A stretch of 64,000 bases of DNA from Armigeres subalbatus (taxonomy: Eukaryota > Arthropoda > Insecta > Diptera > Culicidae), in NCBI RefSeq assembly GCF_024139115.2, contig NC_085141.1, forward strand, positions 176,216,994 through 176,280,993, written 5' to 3'. This document shows, one piece after another, positions 33,701-48,700 of the stretch. A program made the translations under genes and the position numbers. The notes beneath the pieces were generated by a model. The model saw only the letters and a program-made list of their open reading frames with translations. It had not been told where the DNA came from and did not search any database. Position 1 is the first letter of the stretch; every line of letters starts with the position of its first letter.

Positions 33701-36700
33701 GTTGGATGGTTCTCCCAACAGCTTATGCAACTCATGGTTAATTCGCCTCCTCCACGTACCGTCCGCCATCTGCACCCCACCATAGATGGTACGCAGCACT
33801 TTCCTTTCGAAATCTCCCAGTGCGGGTTGGTCCTTCACGAGTATCGTCCAGGTCTCGTGTCCATAGAGAACTACCGGTCTAATAAGCGTTTTGTAGATTG
33901 TCAGTTTGATACGGCGGCGAACTCTATTCGACCGGAGCGTTTTGCGGAGTCCAAAGTACGTACGATTTCCTGCCATGATGCGTCTCAGAATTTCTCAACT
34001 CTTATCGTTATTGGAGGTCACCAGTGCGCCCAAGTACATGAATTCTTCAACCACCTCGATTTCGTCACCACCGATAGAAACTGGTGGGTGGTGGGTGGCT
34101 CACATTGACCTCTCTTCAGCCTCTTCCTGTGATGTACTTCGTCTTCGACGTGTTGAAGACTAGTCCAATCCGTTTAGCTTCGCTTTTCATGTAGGCTTCC
34201 TCTATCCTCTCAAAGCTACGTGCCATGATATCAATGTCGTCGGCGAAACCAAATAGCTGGATGGACTTCGTGAAAATCGCACCACTTGTATCAATCCCTG
34301 CTCTTCGTATTACTCCCTCCAAAGGGATGTTGAATAAGACACGAAAGGCCATCATCTTGCCGTAACGCTCTGCGTGTTTCGAAGGGACTCGAGAATGGCC
34401 CTGAAACTTGCATTATTACAGCATGATATAATTTTTTTTCTATGAAATTTCATCGTGATTTGATTACATGCATTGGAAATGCTATGGATAGTAAAAATAG
34501 ATGATTTTTTACAGTTTTGTAAAAAAATAAATACGAGAGTGTCCATTATAGGAATGTTTTGAGGGGTCCATAATATGGAAGAAGAACTTCCCGAAACGGA
34601 ACATGAAAATCAAATGAAGTGTCGGCTATACGGAAGCATTTTCCTATTATGGACCCCCAGAGGGTCTGCTATAGGGAAAAATTCAGTCAAACTTTGAAAT
34701 GTAAATCTCAACGAATAACGTCGTGTATTTGAGCGTTTAATGTATGCATCGTGAAAGGGAGATGCAGAACTTGATATTAGATATCACGTGAAATTATTAT
34801 GTTGAAAACTTCTACTTCTTATGGCAGGAAGAGCAAAACTCCGCTATTGGGCATTTCACCCTATGACAAGGTGACATTAAAAGTGACATTGCAAAGAAGA
34901 TTAATGTCCCTTCCCTCCTTGTTGATTTCACTTCCAGGGGTATTTGTCTCATATGGCGCTATGCCCTTTAAAAACATTCGAGTTACTATTGATTAACAAA
35001 AACTTGTTTTTGTTTTAAACTATTAATTCATGTCACATAACTTTTGTCCTATTTAAATTATTCCTCAACCTTAAGTTTCCGACCGGTGAATTATTCCATG
35101 AGTAATATTTCGAATACGATTCAATATTACTACCCTGGATCTGGTTTTTTATTCATAGATTTTAAAAATAAATTTAAATTTTTAACTTTACCGCTTATTA
35201 ATTTAATTCATAGATTTATATATCTAAAGAAGCCATCAAGGTACATGTTTCAAGGTAGGTAATTCGTTTGGCAATAATTCAATAAACGCAACAATCAACA
35301 CCAGTTATCATTTTGCACGTTTTTAAGAGCCATTTTGAATTTTCTTCTTTAGTGCCAAATGAACCAGCTATTTACCGCAAACAACTTCATTCGTTACCCG
35401 CAAATTAAAGAGATGCCGAACATGCGCACAAGAATTTCAAAAATTTGGCCCAACCTCCTCGGAGGAAAGAGACTTTGCCGGCTCACATTGCAAGCGCGCC
35501 TTTCATGTTGTTGGGGTGGAAGAATGTCTCGCCCACCCACCTTTGCAAGTCTATTCAGAGGGTGTTATCTGTGTTGGATACTCACTTCTCGATAGACAGT
35601 AGGGTACGGTGGAGATATCGATCGAGGCGTGGGAACCGCCGTATCGATCTGCAGGTGCTCTGGATTTAAATGCATCTCTCTGTTTGAATAAGTTCAAGGA
35701 TATCAAACGGGAATGTGATTGATGACGGTAGAAATGCGAGTGGATAGGTGTTTCAGAATCATATATTTTCGACATTCTGTACAAGCATACGCACTCCAAG
35801 CACTGAGCGTCGATAATGTCCCAAGCACCAGCTGCAATGAAACAGCCCGAACTGGATACAAACATTTGCTATAATTTGAACCATATTGAGCCAACCAGAA
35901 AACACGCCGTCACTGTAATCGACGTGGCAGTATACCATTAAACCATTCATTCGCACATTTTGATGGAAGGGATAGATGAACTGAATCAGTCACGGTTTAC
36001 GCTTAATTTAGCAGCTCTATTCAACAATCATTATTCTAGTGATCCATATGGACTAGAACAGAGGATTGCATGTTTTTAGAATGACGGATCCTTTTTGAAT
36101 ATGAAACACCATCGAATCTACTGTCTGTCGGTTGGAGTCCCCTCCTTTTCTATGAATAAGACAATTGAAGCACACGCAATATCAGTCCATGTAGGTAATA
36201 ATGTATCTCTAGTTTTAAAACAATAGAAAAATACTAAAAAGATGAATATCCTTAAGATTTTTTCAATTTTTAATTAGGTTCATCAGTTTAGACGCAATGA
36301 TTGATATTCAAAACGTAAATGTGAAATAAGTTCCATCATTCAAATTGCATGAAGGCTCCTGATGTAGAAAACCTCTCTGGATTAATACGAAAGCGATCAA
36401 TTCATCTTCCACGCTATGAAAGTGTGTCTCACCAGCACCAACGGCTGCTTCTGCCACAAGGAGGGTCGGTACTTTCCGTGATGATTCGTTCGTCACGGTT
36501 CTCAATTCGGTTCACTTCATAGCGATTTCGTAAACAACGGAACCATAAAAGTGACAGATATTCCCTTATTCCAACAATTTTCGAACCCATCCCGTGCGTT
36601 TGTGGATCTTTACTCACCTCGTACGATAAACTTTTTCGGAGGTTCCTTCACGGGTGGCCGTTTCACTGTGCCCGGTTCATTGCCGTTTTTATCCTTTCGT

Positions 36701-39700
36701 AGCATTTCCCCCAGAAAGGATATGTAGCTGATGGCAAGCTTCAGCGTGTCCACTTTGCTGAGACGCTTCTCGTATGGAAGGGTTGGAATGTGCGTTCGTA
36801 GGCCCTCGAAGGCTTCGTTTATGCTTTGCATGCGACGGCGCTCGCGGAGGTTCGCTGCCTGTCGTTGTTGTGCCTGTTGGGAGGCGCACTTTGGGCGACG
36901 ATACTTGGACGATCGTGTGGAATAAATTCTGTAGATGGCAAACAAATCAGAGAAAATGATAATTAAGTGATAACTTCAGACACAATGACATCAATGACGA
37001 CGACGAAGATTGCTGACATAAATTCTGTTTAGAAAATTATTTTGAGCTTTTTAGTGGAATGTCTTCACTTGTCAAAAGACGAGTTTGTACCTTCCCATTT
37101 AATTCCACCACTTGATTGTACCTTGACATATACGTATTTCGACATCAACAGACGACCTTACTGTTGAGGTCGAAATACGTATCTATCAAGGTACAATCAA
37201 GTGGTGGAATTAAATGGGAAGGTACAAACTCGTCTTATGACAAGTGATAAATTCTGTTGTTTGTTGGTTCAGTACTGATGTCTCGATGTTGCGTTATATA
37301 AATTCGACTCATACGATGTGTCTGGAAGCAGTGCCTCTGACAGATTGTTTCGCGAAATCTTATCTCCGGATCATCATCCATTGTACCGTTCTCAATTCAT
37401 TGGTCATTGAACATTTTGAGAAACTGTTCAAAAGTATCCTTTAAACTCATTGCATGAGTTTTTACCACTGGTAAATACATGGGGTCTCCAGTTGCGATTA
37501 CCAATCCGGAGTTGGCGAGTTCGATTTCCTAACACCTTCTTTATCTTCACCAACCGTCAAGCTCACCAAGTTCCATGGAGGCCGAACAAAAAATCCGGTT
37601 AAGTCCTCAGCATTTCTTCTAAGGGGTCGTACACTAATTGAGTAAGCATTTTTTCTGTGTGTTTCGAACCGCCTTCCCCCATTTATTATTTATCATCAGA
37701 CTAAGGCCGGAGTGGCCTGTGCTGCACATAAAAGACTTCTCCATTCAGCTCGGTTCATGGCTGCCATGATATCAATGTCGTCGGCGAAACCAAATAACTG
37801 GACGGACTTCGTGAAAATCGTACCACTCGTGTCAATCCCTGCCCTTCGTATTACTCCCTCCAAAGCGATGTTGAATAGCAGACACGAAAGGCCATCACCT
37901 TGCCGTAACCCTCTACGGGCTTCGAAGGGACTCGAGAATGCCCCTGAAACTCGAACTACGCACATCACCCGATCCATCGTCGCCTTGATCAACCGTATCA
38001 GTTTATCCGGAAATCCGTTTTCGTGCATTAGCTGCCATAGCTGGTCCCGATGGATTGTATCATATGCGGCTTTGAAGTCGATAAATAGATGATGTGTGGG
38101 CACGTTGTATTCGCGGCATTTCTGCAATACCTGACGTATGGCGAACACCTGGTCTGTGGTAGAGCGTTCACCCATAAATCCCGCCTGGTACTGCCCCACG
38201 AACTCTCTTGCAATTGGTGTTAGTCGACGGCATAAAATTTGGGAGAGTACCTTGTAGGCGGCGTTCAGCAATGTGATTGCGCGGTAGTTGCTACAATCCA
38301 GCTTATCGCCCTGTTTGTGGATGGGACACACGACACCTTCCATCCACTCCTGCGGCAGAACCTCATCCTCCCAAACCTTGGTAATCACCCAGTGCAGCGC
38401 TCTAGCCAGTGCTTCACCACCGTGTTTAAACAGCTCTCCTGGTAGTTGGTCAACTCCAGGGGCTTTGTTGTTTTTCAGCCGGCCGATCTCCTCCTGGATT
38501 TCCTGGAGATTCGGAGCCGGAAGTCGCATGTCCTGCGCGCGTGCTCCTAGGTTCATTACCATACCGCCACCGTTGTCTGCCATATCGCCATTCAGGTGCT
38601 CTTCGTAGTGCTGCCGCCACCTTTGGATCACCTCACACTCGTTCGTAAGAAGGTTCCCGTTTATGTCCTTACACATATCGGGCTGTGGCACGTGGCCCTT
38701 ACGTGAACGGTTCAACTTCTCATAGAACTTTCGTGCGTTATTAGCGCGGTACAGTTCCTCCGTCTCTTCACGGTCTCGATCTTCCTGCTGGCGCTTTTTC
38801 CTCCGGAAAATCGAGTTTTGTCTGTTTCGCGCCCGTTTGTATCGTGCCTCGTTCGCCCTCGTGCGGTGTTGCAGCAATCTCGCCCATGCTGCATTCTTCT
38901 CCTCAACTAACTGCTCACATTCGCCGTCATACCAGTCGTTCCTCTGATCCGGTGCCACCGTGCCTAGTGCAGCGGTTGCGGTGCTTCCAATGGCGGATCG
39001 AATATCTCTCCAGCCATCTTCAAGAGATGCTGCGCCTAGCTGCTCTTCCGTTGGGAGTGCCACTTCCAGCTGCTGCGCATATTCTTGGGCTAGTCTACCG
39101 TCTTGTAGTCGCCCAATGTTAAGCCGCGGCGTCCGACTTCGACGCGTGTTGTACACCGTCGAGAGTTTTGAGCGCAGGCATACTGCAACGAGGTAGTGGT
39201 CGGATTCAATATTCGCACTGCGGTAAGTGCGGACGTTCGTGATGTCGGAGAAGAATTTACCGTCGATTATAACGTGGTCGATTTGGTTTTCCGTTACTTG
39301 ATTAGGTGATTTCCATGTGGCCTTGTGGATATTCTTACGGGGGAAGAAAGTGCTTCGGACTACCATTCCGCGGGAGGCTGCAAAGTTTATGCATCGTTGG
39401 CCGTTGTCGTTCGATACGGTATGCAGACTATCCCGTCCGATGACCGGCTTATACATTTCCTCCCTTCCTACCTGAGCGTTCATGTCACCGATGACGATTT
39501 TGACGTCCCGCAGTGGGCATCCGTCGTATGTCTGCTCCAGATGCGCATAGAACGCTTCTTTCTCGTCGTCGGATCTCCCTTCGTGTGGGCAGTGCACGTT
39601 GATGATGCTATAGTTGAAGAAACGGCCTTTTATCCTCAGCTTACACATCCTTGCGTTGATTGGCTGCCACCCAATCACGCGTTGGCGCATCTTTCCCAGC

Positions 39701-42700
39701 ACTATGAAGCCGGTTCCCAGCTCGTTGGTGGTGCCACAGCTTTGGTAGAAGGTAGCCGCTCGATGCCCGCTTTTCCACACTTTCTGTCCTGTCCAGCAGA
39801 TTTCCTGCAGCGCTACGACATCGAAGTTGCGGGGATGTAATTCATCGTAGATTATCCTGTCGCAACCTGCGAAGCCTAGCGACTTGCAGTTCCATGTTCC
39901 AAGCTTCTAATCGTGATCCTTTATTCGTCGCCTAGGTCGTTGCCGATTGTATCGAGTCGTATTATCTTCTATGTCGTTCGTAATAGTTGTTTTTAAAGGC
40001 GGCTTATTGGGCCTGCGCAAACCTCCTGTCTCGTCGGAGGGCCGTCGTGTCAGGGCTGTTTAGCGTCCCACCTAACACCAGGACTTGGGCTTGTGCGCTT
40101 TGAGCGGCACACGGTCGCTTTGGCGGAGCCTACTTGCGGATACATGCAGCTTTTTATAGAGGTTTAACAGGGCCCACTGTCAAACCCCACCACATCCTAG
40201 GCAGGCGCCACAACTCGCAGATGGCCTGGGGAGGGATCGTCAAGCCCTTGGACATAGTCCCTGCTGCCTTCCCCCATGTAAGATTTTTTTCCATATAAAT
40301 TATTTTTTGTCCATATGGAGCGTAAAAAAATGACAGACCCCCTTCCCCGCGTAAGTGCTTACGTAATAAGTGTACGACCCCTAAACGAGATATGTAATGC
40401 TTTGAGTACTCTATCGAAACGGTTATTCACAATCACCATGGCTTGGGTATCATCTTATTGCTTAATTTCTGGAAATAAACTTTTCGCCAGTTTAATAAAT
40501 TTCTGAAATTCCTGACGGCGCTTAGGAATTTCTTAGGAAATTCCAATAGGAAATGCTTCGGGAATCCATTAGCCATTTTTTCGAAAATCCTCTTAGATTC
40601 AAAAATTTCTTCAAATTTCCAGGGATTCTTTTTGGAATACATCCAACACGTGCTATAAGACGTATTTGGTATTATTCCATTTAATTCCACCACGTTGTAA
40701 ACTTCCCGAGTAACACACTCATATACAACCAAATTGAGTCATACAGGAGTTACTGCAACCAAGTCACTCAAAATTGTACTGCTAGGGTTTATAGAAAAGG
40801 AAAGGAGGGGCCCTCCTTAGCCGTGCGGTAAGTCGCGCGGCTACAAAGCAAAACCAGGGTGGCTGGGTTCGATTCCCGGTGCAATTTTCGGATTGGAAAT
40901 TGTCTCGACTTCCTTGGGCATAAAAGTATCATCGTGTTAGCCTCATGATATACAAATGCAAAAATGGTAACCTTGCAGTTAATAAATGTGGAAGTGCTTA
41001 ATGAACACTAAGCTGTCCCAGTGTGGGGATGTAATGCCAATAAGAAGAAGGGTTTATAGATACGTATTTCAATATCAACTGCAATTCTCGTACTTGATTC
41101 GACTTACTCGTACTTGATTCGACCTACTCGTACTTGACTCGACAAGATACGCCTTATAATTAAATATAATAGTACCGTCAACTGGGGGGAAGATGATCAT
41201 TTTTAAGACAAAACATGCAATAACAATGTGTGTTTACATTTTAAATCGAAACAAATATTTTCAAAACATGTACTGCTTCACGTTGCAATAATCAACAACT
41301 TTAGTTTTCTGTAATGCGTTCGCATTTATTAAAATAAATTGAATTATCACACATTTTTTGAATAATCTAGTTTGGGGTGAAGTTGATCAAGACAGCTCTA
41401 CTAAAACCATTATGACCTGGTAGTCAAAATACACTAGGTTATTTGTATGAATGTTGAATTTACTACGTAAATAAGTCTAAGAAGTCCATATTTGAAACGA
41501 AAATAGAGTCATTTATGACTATCTCTCTCTTGCTTCCACAAAATACATTTTCATGATTATAATCGAAAAACTCGGATTTCTACCTAGCGGTAACATTACT
41601 TGAACGGAGAATATTGTTGACTACCGTTTCATAAAAAAATTTGGCACTTTTGACTGACACATCAAATGATCATCTTCACCTCAATGATCATCTTCCCCCC
41701 AGTTGACGGTACCGTTTTGACTCAAATCCCGAACATGACTTATATTCCGAACACAAGCGTTTTAGCACCCTAAAACTAAGAATTTCATCAGTTTTTCGAA
41801 CGGAGAACCAAAATTGCAAAAGAATTCAAGATCCTATGAAGAAAACTACGCGAATAAGGTTCTAATGACCGTTTAAACGCGACTGTTCGGAATATGAGTC
41901 ATGTTCAGAATTTGAGTCGGTACTAAACTCGTATTATGACAAGTGAAGATATTCTACTAAGAGGGCTAAAAAAAATCCCAAATGCTTATCTGTCTGCATC
42001 TTTTAACTTCCGCGCTTCATGTACGTAAAATGCCACGGGTAGAAACAGAGTTTTATCATTTCTTTTTCGTCTGCATTCATTCATTTATTTAGTCTACATC
42101 TAAATAGCTAACACTGAATCAACAATTTGACGCCACAATACACGGTTCGAGGCCGCATATCTCCATCCTCGGAAATGCGCACGCTCGCTAAGTCGTTTTG
42201 CACCTGGTCTGCCCATCTCGCTCGCTGCGCTCCACGCCGTCTCGTATCTGCCGGATAGGAAGCGAACACCATCTTTGCAGGGTTGCTGTCCGGCATACTT
42301 GCAACATGTCCTGCCCATCGTACCCTTCCGGCTTTAGCCACCTTCTGGATACTGGGTTCGTCGTTAAGTTGGGCGAACTCGTGGTTCATTCTTCGCCGCC
42401 ACACACCGTCTTCTTGCACACCGCCAAAGATGGTCCTAAGCATCCGTCTCTCGAATACTCCGAGTGCTTGCAAGTCTTCCTCGAGCATTGTCCATGTTTC
42501 ATGTCCGTAGAGGACAACCGGTCTTAAAAGCGTCTTGTACATGACACATTTGATGCGGTGGCGAATCTTTTTTGACCGCAGTTTCTTCTGGAGCTCGTAG
42601 TAGGCCCGAATTCCACAGATGATGCGCCTTCGTATTTCACGACTAACATTGTTATCAGCCGTTAGCAAGGATCCGAGGTAGACGAATTCCTCGACCACCT

Positions 42701-45700
42701 CAAAGGTATTCCCGTCTATCGTAACACTGCTTCCCAGGCGGGCCCTGTCGCGCTCGGTCCCGCCCACAAGCATGTACTTTGTCTTTGACGCATTCACCAC
42801 CACCTTTTGTTGCTTCCCGTTTCAGGCGGGTGTACAGTTCTGCCACCTTTGCAAATGTTCGACCGACAATGTTCATGTCATCCGTGAAACAAATAAATTG
42901 ACTGGATCTGTTGAAAATCGTACCCCGGCTGTTACACCAGGCTCTTCGCATGACACCTTCTAGCGCAATGTTGAACAACAGACACGAAAATCCATCACCT
43001 TGTCTTAGTCCCCGGCGCGATTCGAACGAACTGGAGTGTTCGCCCGAAATCTTCACACAGTTTTGCACACCATCCACCGTTGCTTTGATCAGTCTGGTAA
43101 GCTTTCCAGCGAAGCTGTTCTCGTCTCGTTTCCATAGCTCTACGCGGTCTATACTGTCGTATGCCGCCTTGAAATCAACGAACAGATGATGCGTTGGGAC
43201 CTGGTATTCACGGCATTTTTGAAGGATTTGCCATACAGTAAAGATCGGGTCCGTTGTCGAGCGGCCGTCAACGAAGCCGGCTTGATAACTTCCCACGAAC
43301 TCATTCACTAATGGTGACAGACGACGGAAGATGATCTGAGATATCACTTTGTAGGCGGCATTAAGGATAGTGATCGCTCGAAAGTTCTCACACTCTAGCT
43401 TGTCGCCTTTCTTATAGATGGGGCATATCACCCCTTTCCTCCACTCCTCCTCCTAGCTGTTCAGTTTCCCAGATTCTGACTATCCGTTTGTGCAGGCAAG
43501 TGGCTAGCTTTTCCGGGCCCATCTTGATGAGCTCAGCTCCGATACCATCCTTACCAGCTGCTTTATTGGTCTTTAGCTGTTGGATGTCATCCTTAACTTA
43601 CCTCAAAGAGGGGGCTGGTTGGCTTCCATCGTCCATTGAACTGACGTAGTCATCTCCTCCTCCTCCTCCTGCTTCCACCTTTCGATCACCACCCGTTCGT
43701 TCGTCAAGATGCTCCCATCCTTATCCTGGCACATTTCGGCTCGCGGCACGAAGCCATTGCGGGATGCGTTGAGCTTCTGGTAGAACTTGCGTGTTTCTTG
43801 AGAACGGCACAGCTGTTCCATCTCTTCGCACTCCGCTTCTTCCAGGCGGCGTTTCTTCTCCTGAAAAAGGCGGGTCTGCTGTCTCCGCTTCCGTCTATAA
43901 CGTTCCACGTTCTGCCGGGTACCTTGCTGCAGCGCGACCGCCCGCGCTGCGCCCTTCTCCTCCAGGATCTGTCTGCACTCTTCGTCGAACCAATCGTTCC
44001 GTCGACTTCGACCCATATACCCGACGTTGTTCTCCGCTGCGTCGTTAATGGCTGCTTTGACTGTATTCCAGCAGTCCTCAAGAGGGGCCCCATCGAGCTC
44101 ACCCTCTTCCGGCAACGCTGCCTCGAGATGCTGCGCGTATGCAGTGGCGACATCAGGTTGCTTCAGTCGCTCTAGGTCGTACCGCGGCGGTCGTCGGTAC
44201 CGAACATTGTTGATGACGGATAGTTTTTGGCGCAGTTTCACCATCACCAGATAGTGGTCAGAGTCGATGTTAGCGCCACGATATGTCCTGACGTCGATAA
44301 TGTCGGAGAAGTTTTCTGTCTGCAGTGGTGATCTCCAGGAGGCTGTGTTAGAAATAGGTGCTGCGAATGGCCATATTCTTGGAGGCGGCGAAATCAATTA
44401 GTCGTACGCCGTTTTCGTTCGTCAGCCGGTGAGCGCTGGACTTTCCAATAGTCGGTCTAAACTCCTCCTCTTGACCAACCTGAGCGTTCAAATCTCTTAT
44501 GATGATTTTGACGTCGTGGCTTGGGCAGCAGTCGTACTCACGTTCCAGCTGCGCATAGAATGCGTCCTTATCATCATCAGTGCTTCCGGAGTGTGGGCTA
44601 TGGACGTTGATTATGCTAAAGTTGAAGAACCGGCCTTTGATCCTCAACCTGCGCATTCTCTCGTTGATCAGCCACCACCCGATCACGTGCCTTTGCATAT
44701 CGCCCATCACTATGAAAGCTGTTCCCAGCTCGTGTGTGTTGCCGCAGCTCTAGTAGATGGTATGATTACTAACTAAACCCTAAACCTTCGCATCATTGAT
44801 CCCTACCAACAAACCTCCTGCAGCGCTACGATGCCGAATCCACGGTCCTTGAGCACATCGACGAGTATGCGTGTGCTCCCGATGAAGTTGAGAGATTTGC
44901 AGTTTCACGAACCGAGTTTCCAATCGCTAGTCCTCTTTCGTCGCGGTTGTCTTCGCCAATAGTTCCGGTCCGTACTCTCTTGTTGATTGTTCGTTGCTTA
45001 TGTTTTTTCAAAGGCTGGCTTGCAGGGCCTGACACCAAACCCCCTAAATTTCCGGAGGACCATTCCTCCTTATTCCCGGTGGACCATGGTGCACAGTTTC
45101 CCTTGCTGGCACTCAGACGATGTCGCCCCTAACCAGTGGTGGAAATACTCGCTTCACGAGTAAGAAAAGAGTGTAATTGGGCCTATCAAAAATGCCATAC
45201 TCGCGCGAACCTACTGTCTGCATTTTTCTGGCGCTTGCTTTGTTCGCGAGTACGGGCAGAGCAAAAACAAAAAGCAGGGCTGTATTTTGTTCGGGAGTAA
45301 AAACACGGTCGCGAGTTTTTGTGATTATTTCGAATACAATGGATAGATTTGACTTGACATAAACACAATAACAGTAAACAATTGTGTTCTTGCTCGAACA
45401 TAGTGAGAAATAAGTTCCGAGGTTGTTTTATGACTTTTAGCAAATTAACCTGAATGACTCGCGAAGCTTCACGAACATTTTTCGGGGTTCGTTTTTTTGT
45501 TTTCTTTGCGAGTAGTAGCTAGGCAAGAAAAGGGCAAAACAAATGTTCGCGAGTCTTTTGCATTGCCTACTTCTTGTTTTGTGAGTAAGGTTCGCAGATT
45601 TCCACCACTGCCCCTAACATGGAGATCAGACGATGTTGTGAGCCGATATTGACATAGAGACAGACGCTCAGTAAGATTTGAACCTCCGGAGAGGAGCAAA

Positions 45701-48700
45701 CCCCCTTTCCCTGTCAGCATACGACCATAGTTCCCACCGGGGTTGGTTACCCGATCTTCCCTAAGGTTGCTCGTATCCTGGCCAGCACCACGGGGAGGTA
45801 GGGATAGGAGTAGCTGGGTAAGAGGCTAAGGACCGCGAGATGGGGTCTATTTTATTCCTTCAGGTACGCGAAGTACCAATGGTATGCTTTACCCAGCATT
45901 TGCCGTGCCATAATGGCAGGACATAAGATGATTACGAAATCCATAGAAAACCCTATTCGCCGCCGCAATATGTTATTTATTTCTTTTTTTGTCACATGCA
46001 AGCATTCCAAGGTTAACAAATTCTTCAACAACTTTAAACGCAACCCCATCAAGCACTACCTCGGCACCAACACCATTCGGTCTACCTCTATCTCTATCCA
46101 CAACCGTGTACGTTGTGTCAGAGTTAATAATTAAGCCTATCCTCGCCGTCTCCCTCGCCAGTGGAACAAAAGCTTCCATTACTGCCCTGTGATTGAGTCC
46201 AATGAGGTCGATGTCGTCCGTAAAGCCCAGGTGCATTTCGACGATTTCGTGTAATATAGGCACAACTTCTTCTAATTATAAGTTTCGTGTATTATGAGGC
46301 TAACACGATGATACATTAATGCCCAGGGAAGTCGAGAAAATTTCCAAACCCAAAATTTCCTAGACCGGACTGGGAATTGAACCCTTTAGCATATTTACAT
46401 TTACAAGTTAGTTAATATAACTAAATTCCTTCTTCCATGTCCATAACAAATTTATGGAACTGCTGTTCTGTTACATGAAGCAACGCCAACCGATGGAAAT
46501 TTGCAGAAAATTCCTGAAGAACTGAATCCTTTATGTAGTACCAGTCTTCGAATCCAAAATAGTTCGCAGTACTACTTGACCGACGCCCCGGTGATGTGAG
46601 AGATAGAGGATGACAAACACCTATTGGCCATGCTTGGAAGTGTTCACACAAATATACACACTAACTTTTTCTATTTCGAGCTCGGCAAAATTGGGCACCG
46701 CTGGAGCTCAGTAAATTTCAAAACTGAACTTCGGCAGAAAATTTTGTTTATCACTGATTTTCAGCAAAATATTTGCTGTATCTCGGCAACTGAAACGTCA
46801 CTTTCACTGAGATCTCGGCAAAAATGATGTTTGCTGAAACTCGGCGGTGCCCACCTCGGGAAAATAAACAAAAAATGCTGAGATCTCGGTGAAAAAAATT
46901 AAGTGTGTAGGGAATGGATAATGAAGGGCGCCGATCCGTCCAATTTATTTATTCCTAAGAGCCCAATTGATTTTCAGATGATTGCCAGTTGTACTCGGTT
47001 GTTGAATTAAAGAATACCCCAACAAACAATTTAAGCTGAATAAGCTAGTTGTTTTAGCTGAAGAAGACTATTTTTGGTTGAATATGCTCTCAATCAGCTG
47101 TAATTCCATGGATGGTAATAGATCGGAGCATATCCACACTAGCTTGGTGTAAGCAGACCGAGCGTGTTTATTAATCCTCATGGGCACCACGTATAAATCT
47201 ATTCTAAGTCGTCTGGAATATTGGCGTCCACTACCCGGAGTCTCGTGCGTCAACCATTTCGAGTGTTTCTAGCGGAGATCTGATTTATCTTTATTTTGCA
47301 ATAGATTTTATAGCGGATATATGCTTCTTCCGGTAGATGATTGACCCAGCGCATTGGTGATTTATGGTGACTCTAAAATTGTGAACAGTGAGAAAATTCC
47401 TTAAGTGGCGAGATGGACATTAGAAGTCCAGACGTGATCGCAGCTTGTACTTGGTAGTCGATGCCTTCATCAAGAGTGTGAGCTAAAGACTGTTCCAGAA
47501 GTTATAATATTTGGTCTAACTAGGGAGCAATATAAAGCTTTCAAACAGTGCACATTTGTGAAGTTTTTAGTAACTCGAAATAGAAATCCAAGATTTTTAG
47601 ACGCTTTTGAAGAAACATACGCTATTTGGTCCTTGAATGAGAGCTGACAGTCAAGCATTACTCCTAAGTCTTTCACGGTTTTGTCCTTCCGTGAGGTTGT
47701 GTCAAAGATTTTGTAATCGAAGTTAATAATTGGTTGCTTGCGAGCAAAACTGATAACAGAGCACTTAGAGGCATTCAAAACCATCCGATTTGCAACACAC
47801 CATTCGGCAAACGCATTGAGCTGAGATTGCAGGTACAAAGCATTAGTTTCAGTACGAATTACATGATAGAATCTGCTTACGAAACTTTGAAGCTTTTTAT
47901 AGAGAAATTCACTTCGTTTAAATATAAAAGTAAAAGATATGGCCCGAGATGGCTTCCTTGAGGAGCACCTGATGTAGCATTGGAAGATGTAGAAATATTG
48001 TTTCCTATTTTGACAAACATTTTGCGACCAACTAGAAAGGAATTGAGCCAATTTAAGATGTTTTCATGAAACACAAGTCGCTGCAGTTTGAACACCGCAA
48101 TCTGATGATTGATTTTATCAAAGACAGCTGATAGATCAGTGTTATACAGCGTCAACTTGAAGTCGATTATGTAGGGAACGAGCTATAAACGAAACGTACG
48201 ATACGAGGTTTGTGATGGTAGACCTTTTAGGGATGAATCCATGTTGAATTTCAGTTATAAAAGTAATACAGCTGTGAGTTAAGAATGCGAGGACAATAAT
48301 CTCGAGTAGTTTCGCCATTGCGCAGAGAGAAGCGAAACTCCGGAGCGTAAAGATGTGTGAAAATAGCGGACAATGGTAGAGATAGAGCAGTTGAGCACTT
48401 CTTTAAAATTAAGGACGAAATTCCACCTGCTCCGGGATTTGACGAGCGTTTTAGTTTCGTACAAGCATTCAATACAGTCTCAGAATCAATGGGAGGGTGA
48501 GTTCCAACAGTAGATAAGGTTGGCACATTTAGTGTTGCAGCAGATACTTGTCGTTCATTAAGAGTCTCGTTTATTTTCCGCCAAAATTTAGAAAATAAAA
48601 TCAACATTAATTTTTGAACTCACAGCAAGCCACCAATAAAGCACTTAGAACAAATATAATAGCAAAACAAATGGCTCGTACCTATACTGCCGTTCTACGC

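Noticed and set aside
37465..37600. Possible SINE head (GAGTTCGATTTCC B-box-like)
   Set aside because: No convincing A box or shared body with the other SINEs.
39325..39840. 171-codon plus-strand frame opposite the RTE endonuclease
   Set aside because: Antisense shadow of the RTE reading frame. The minus-strand frame carries all catalytic motifs.
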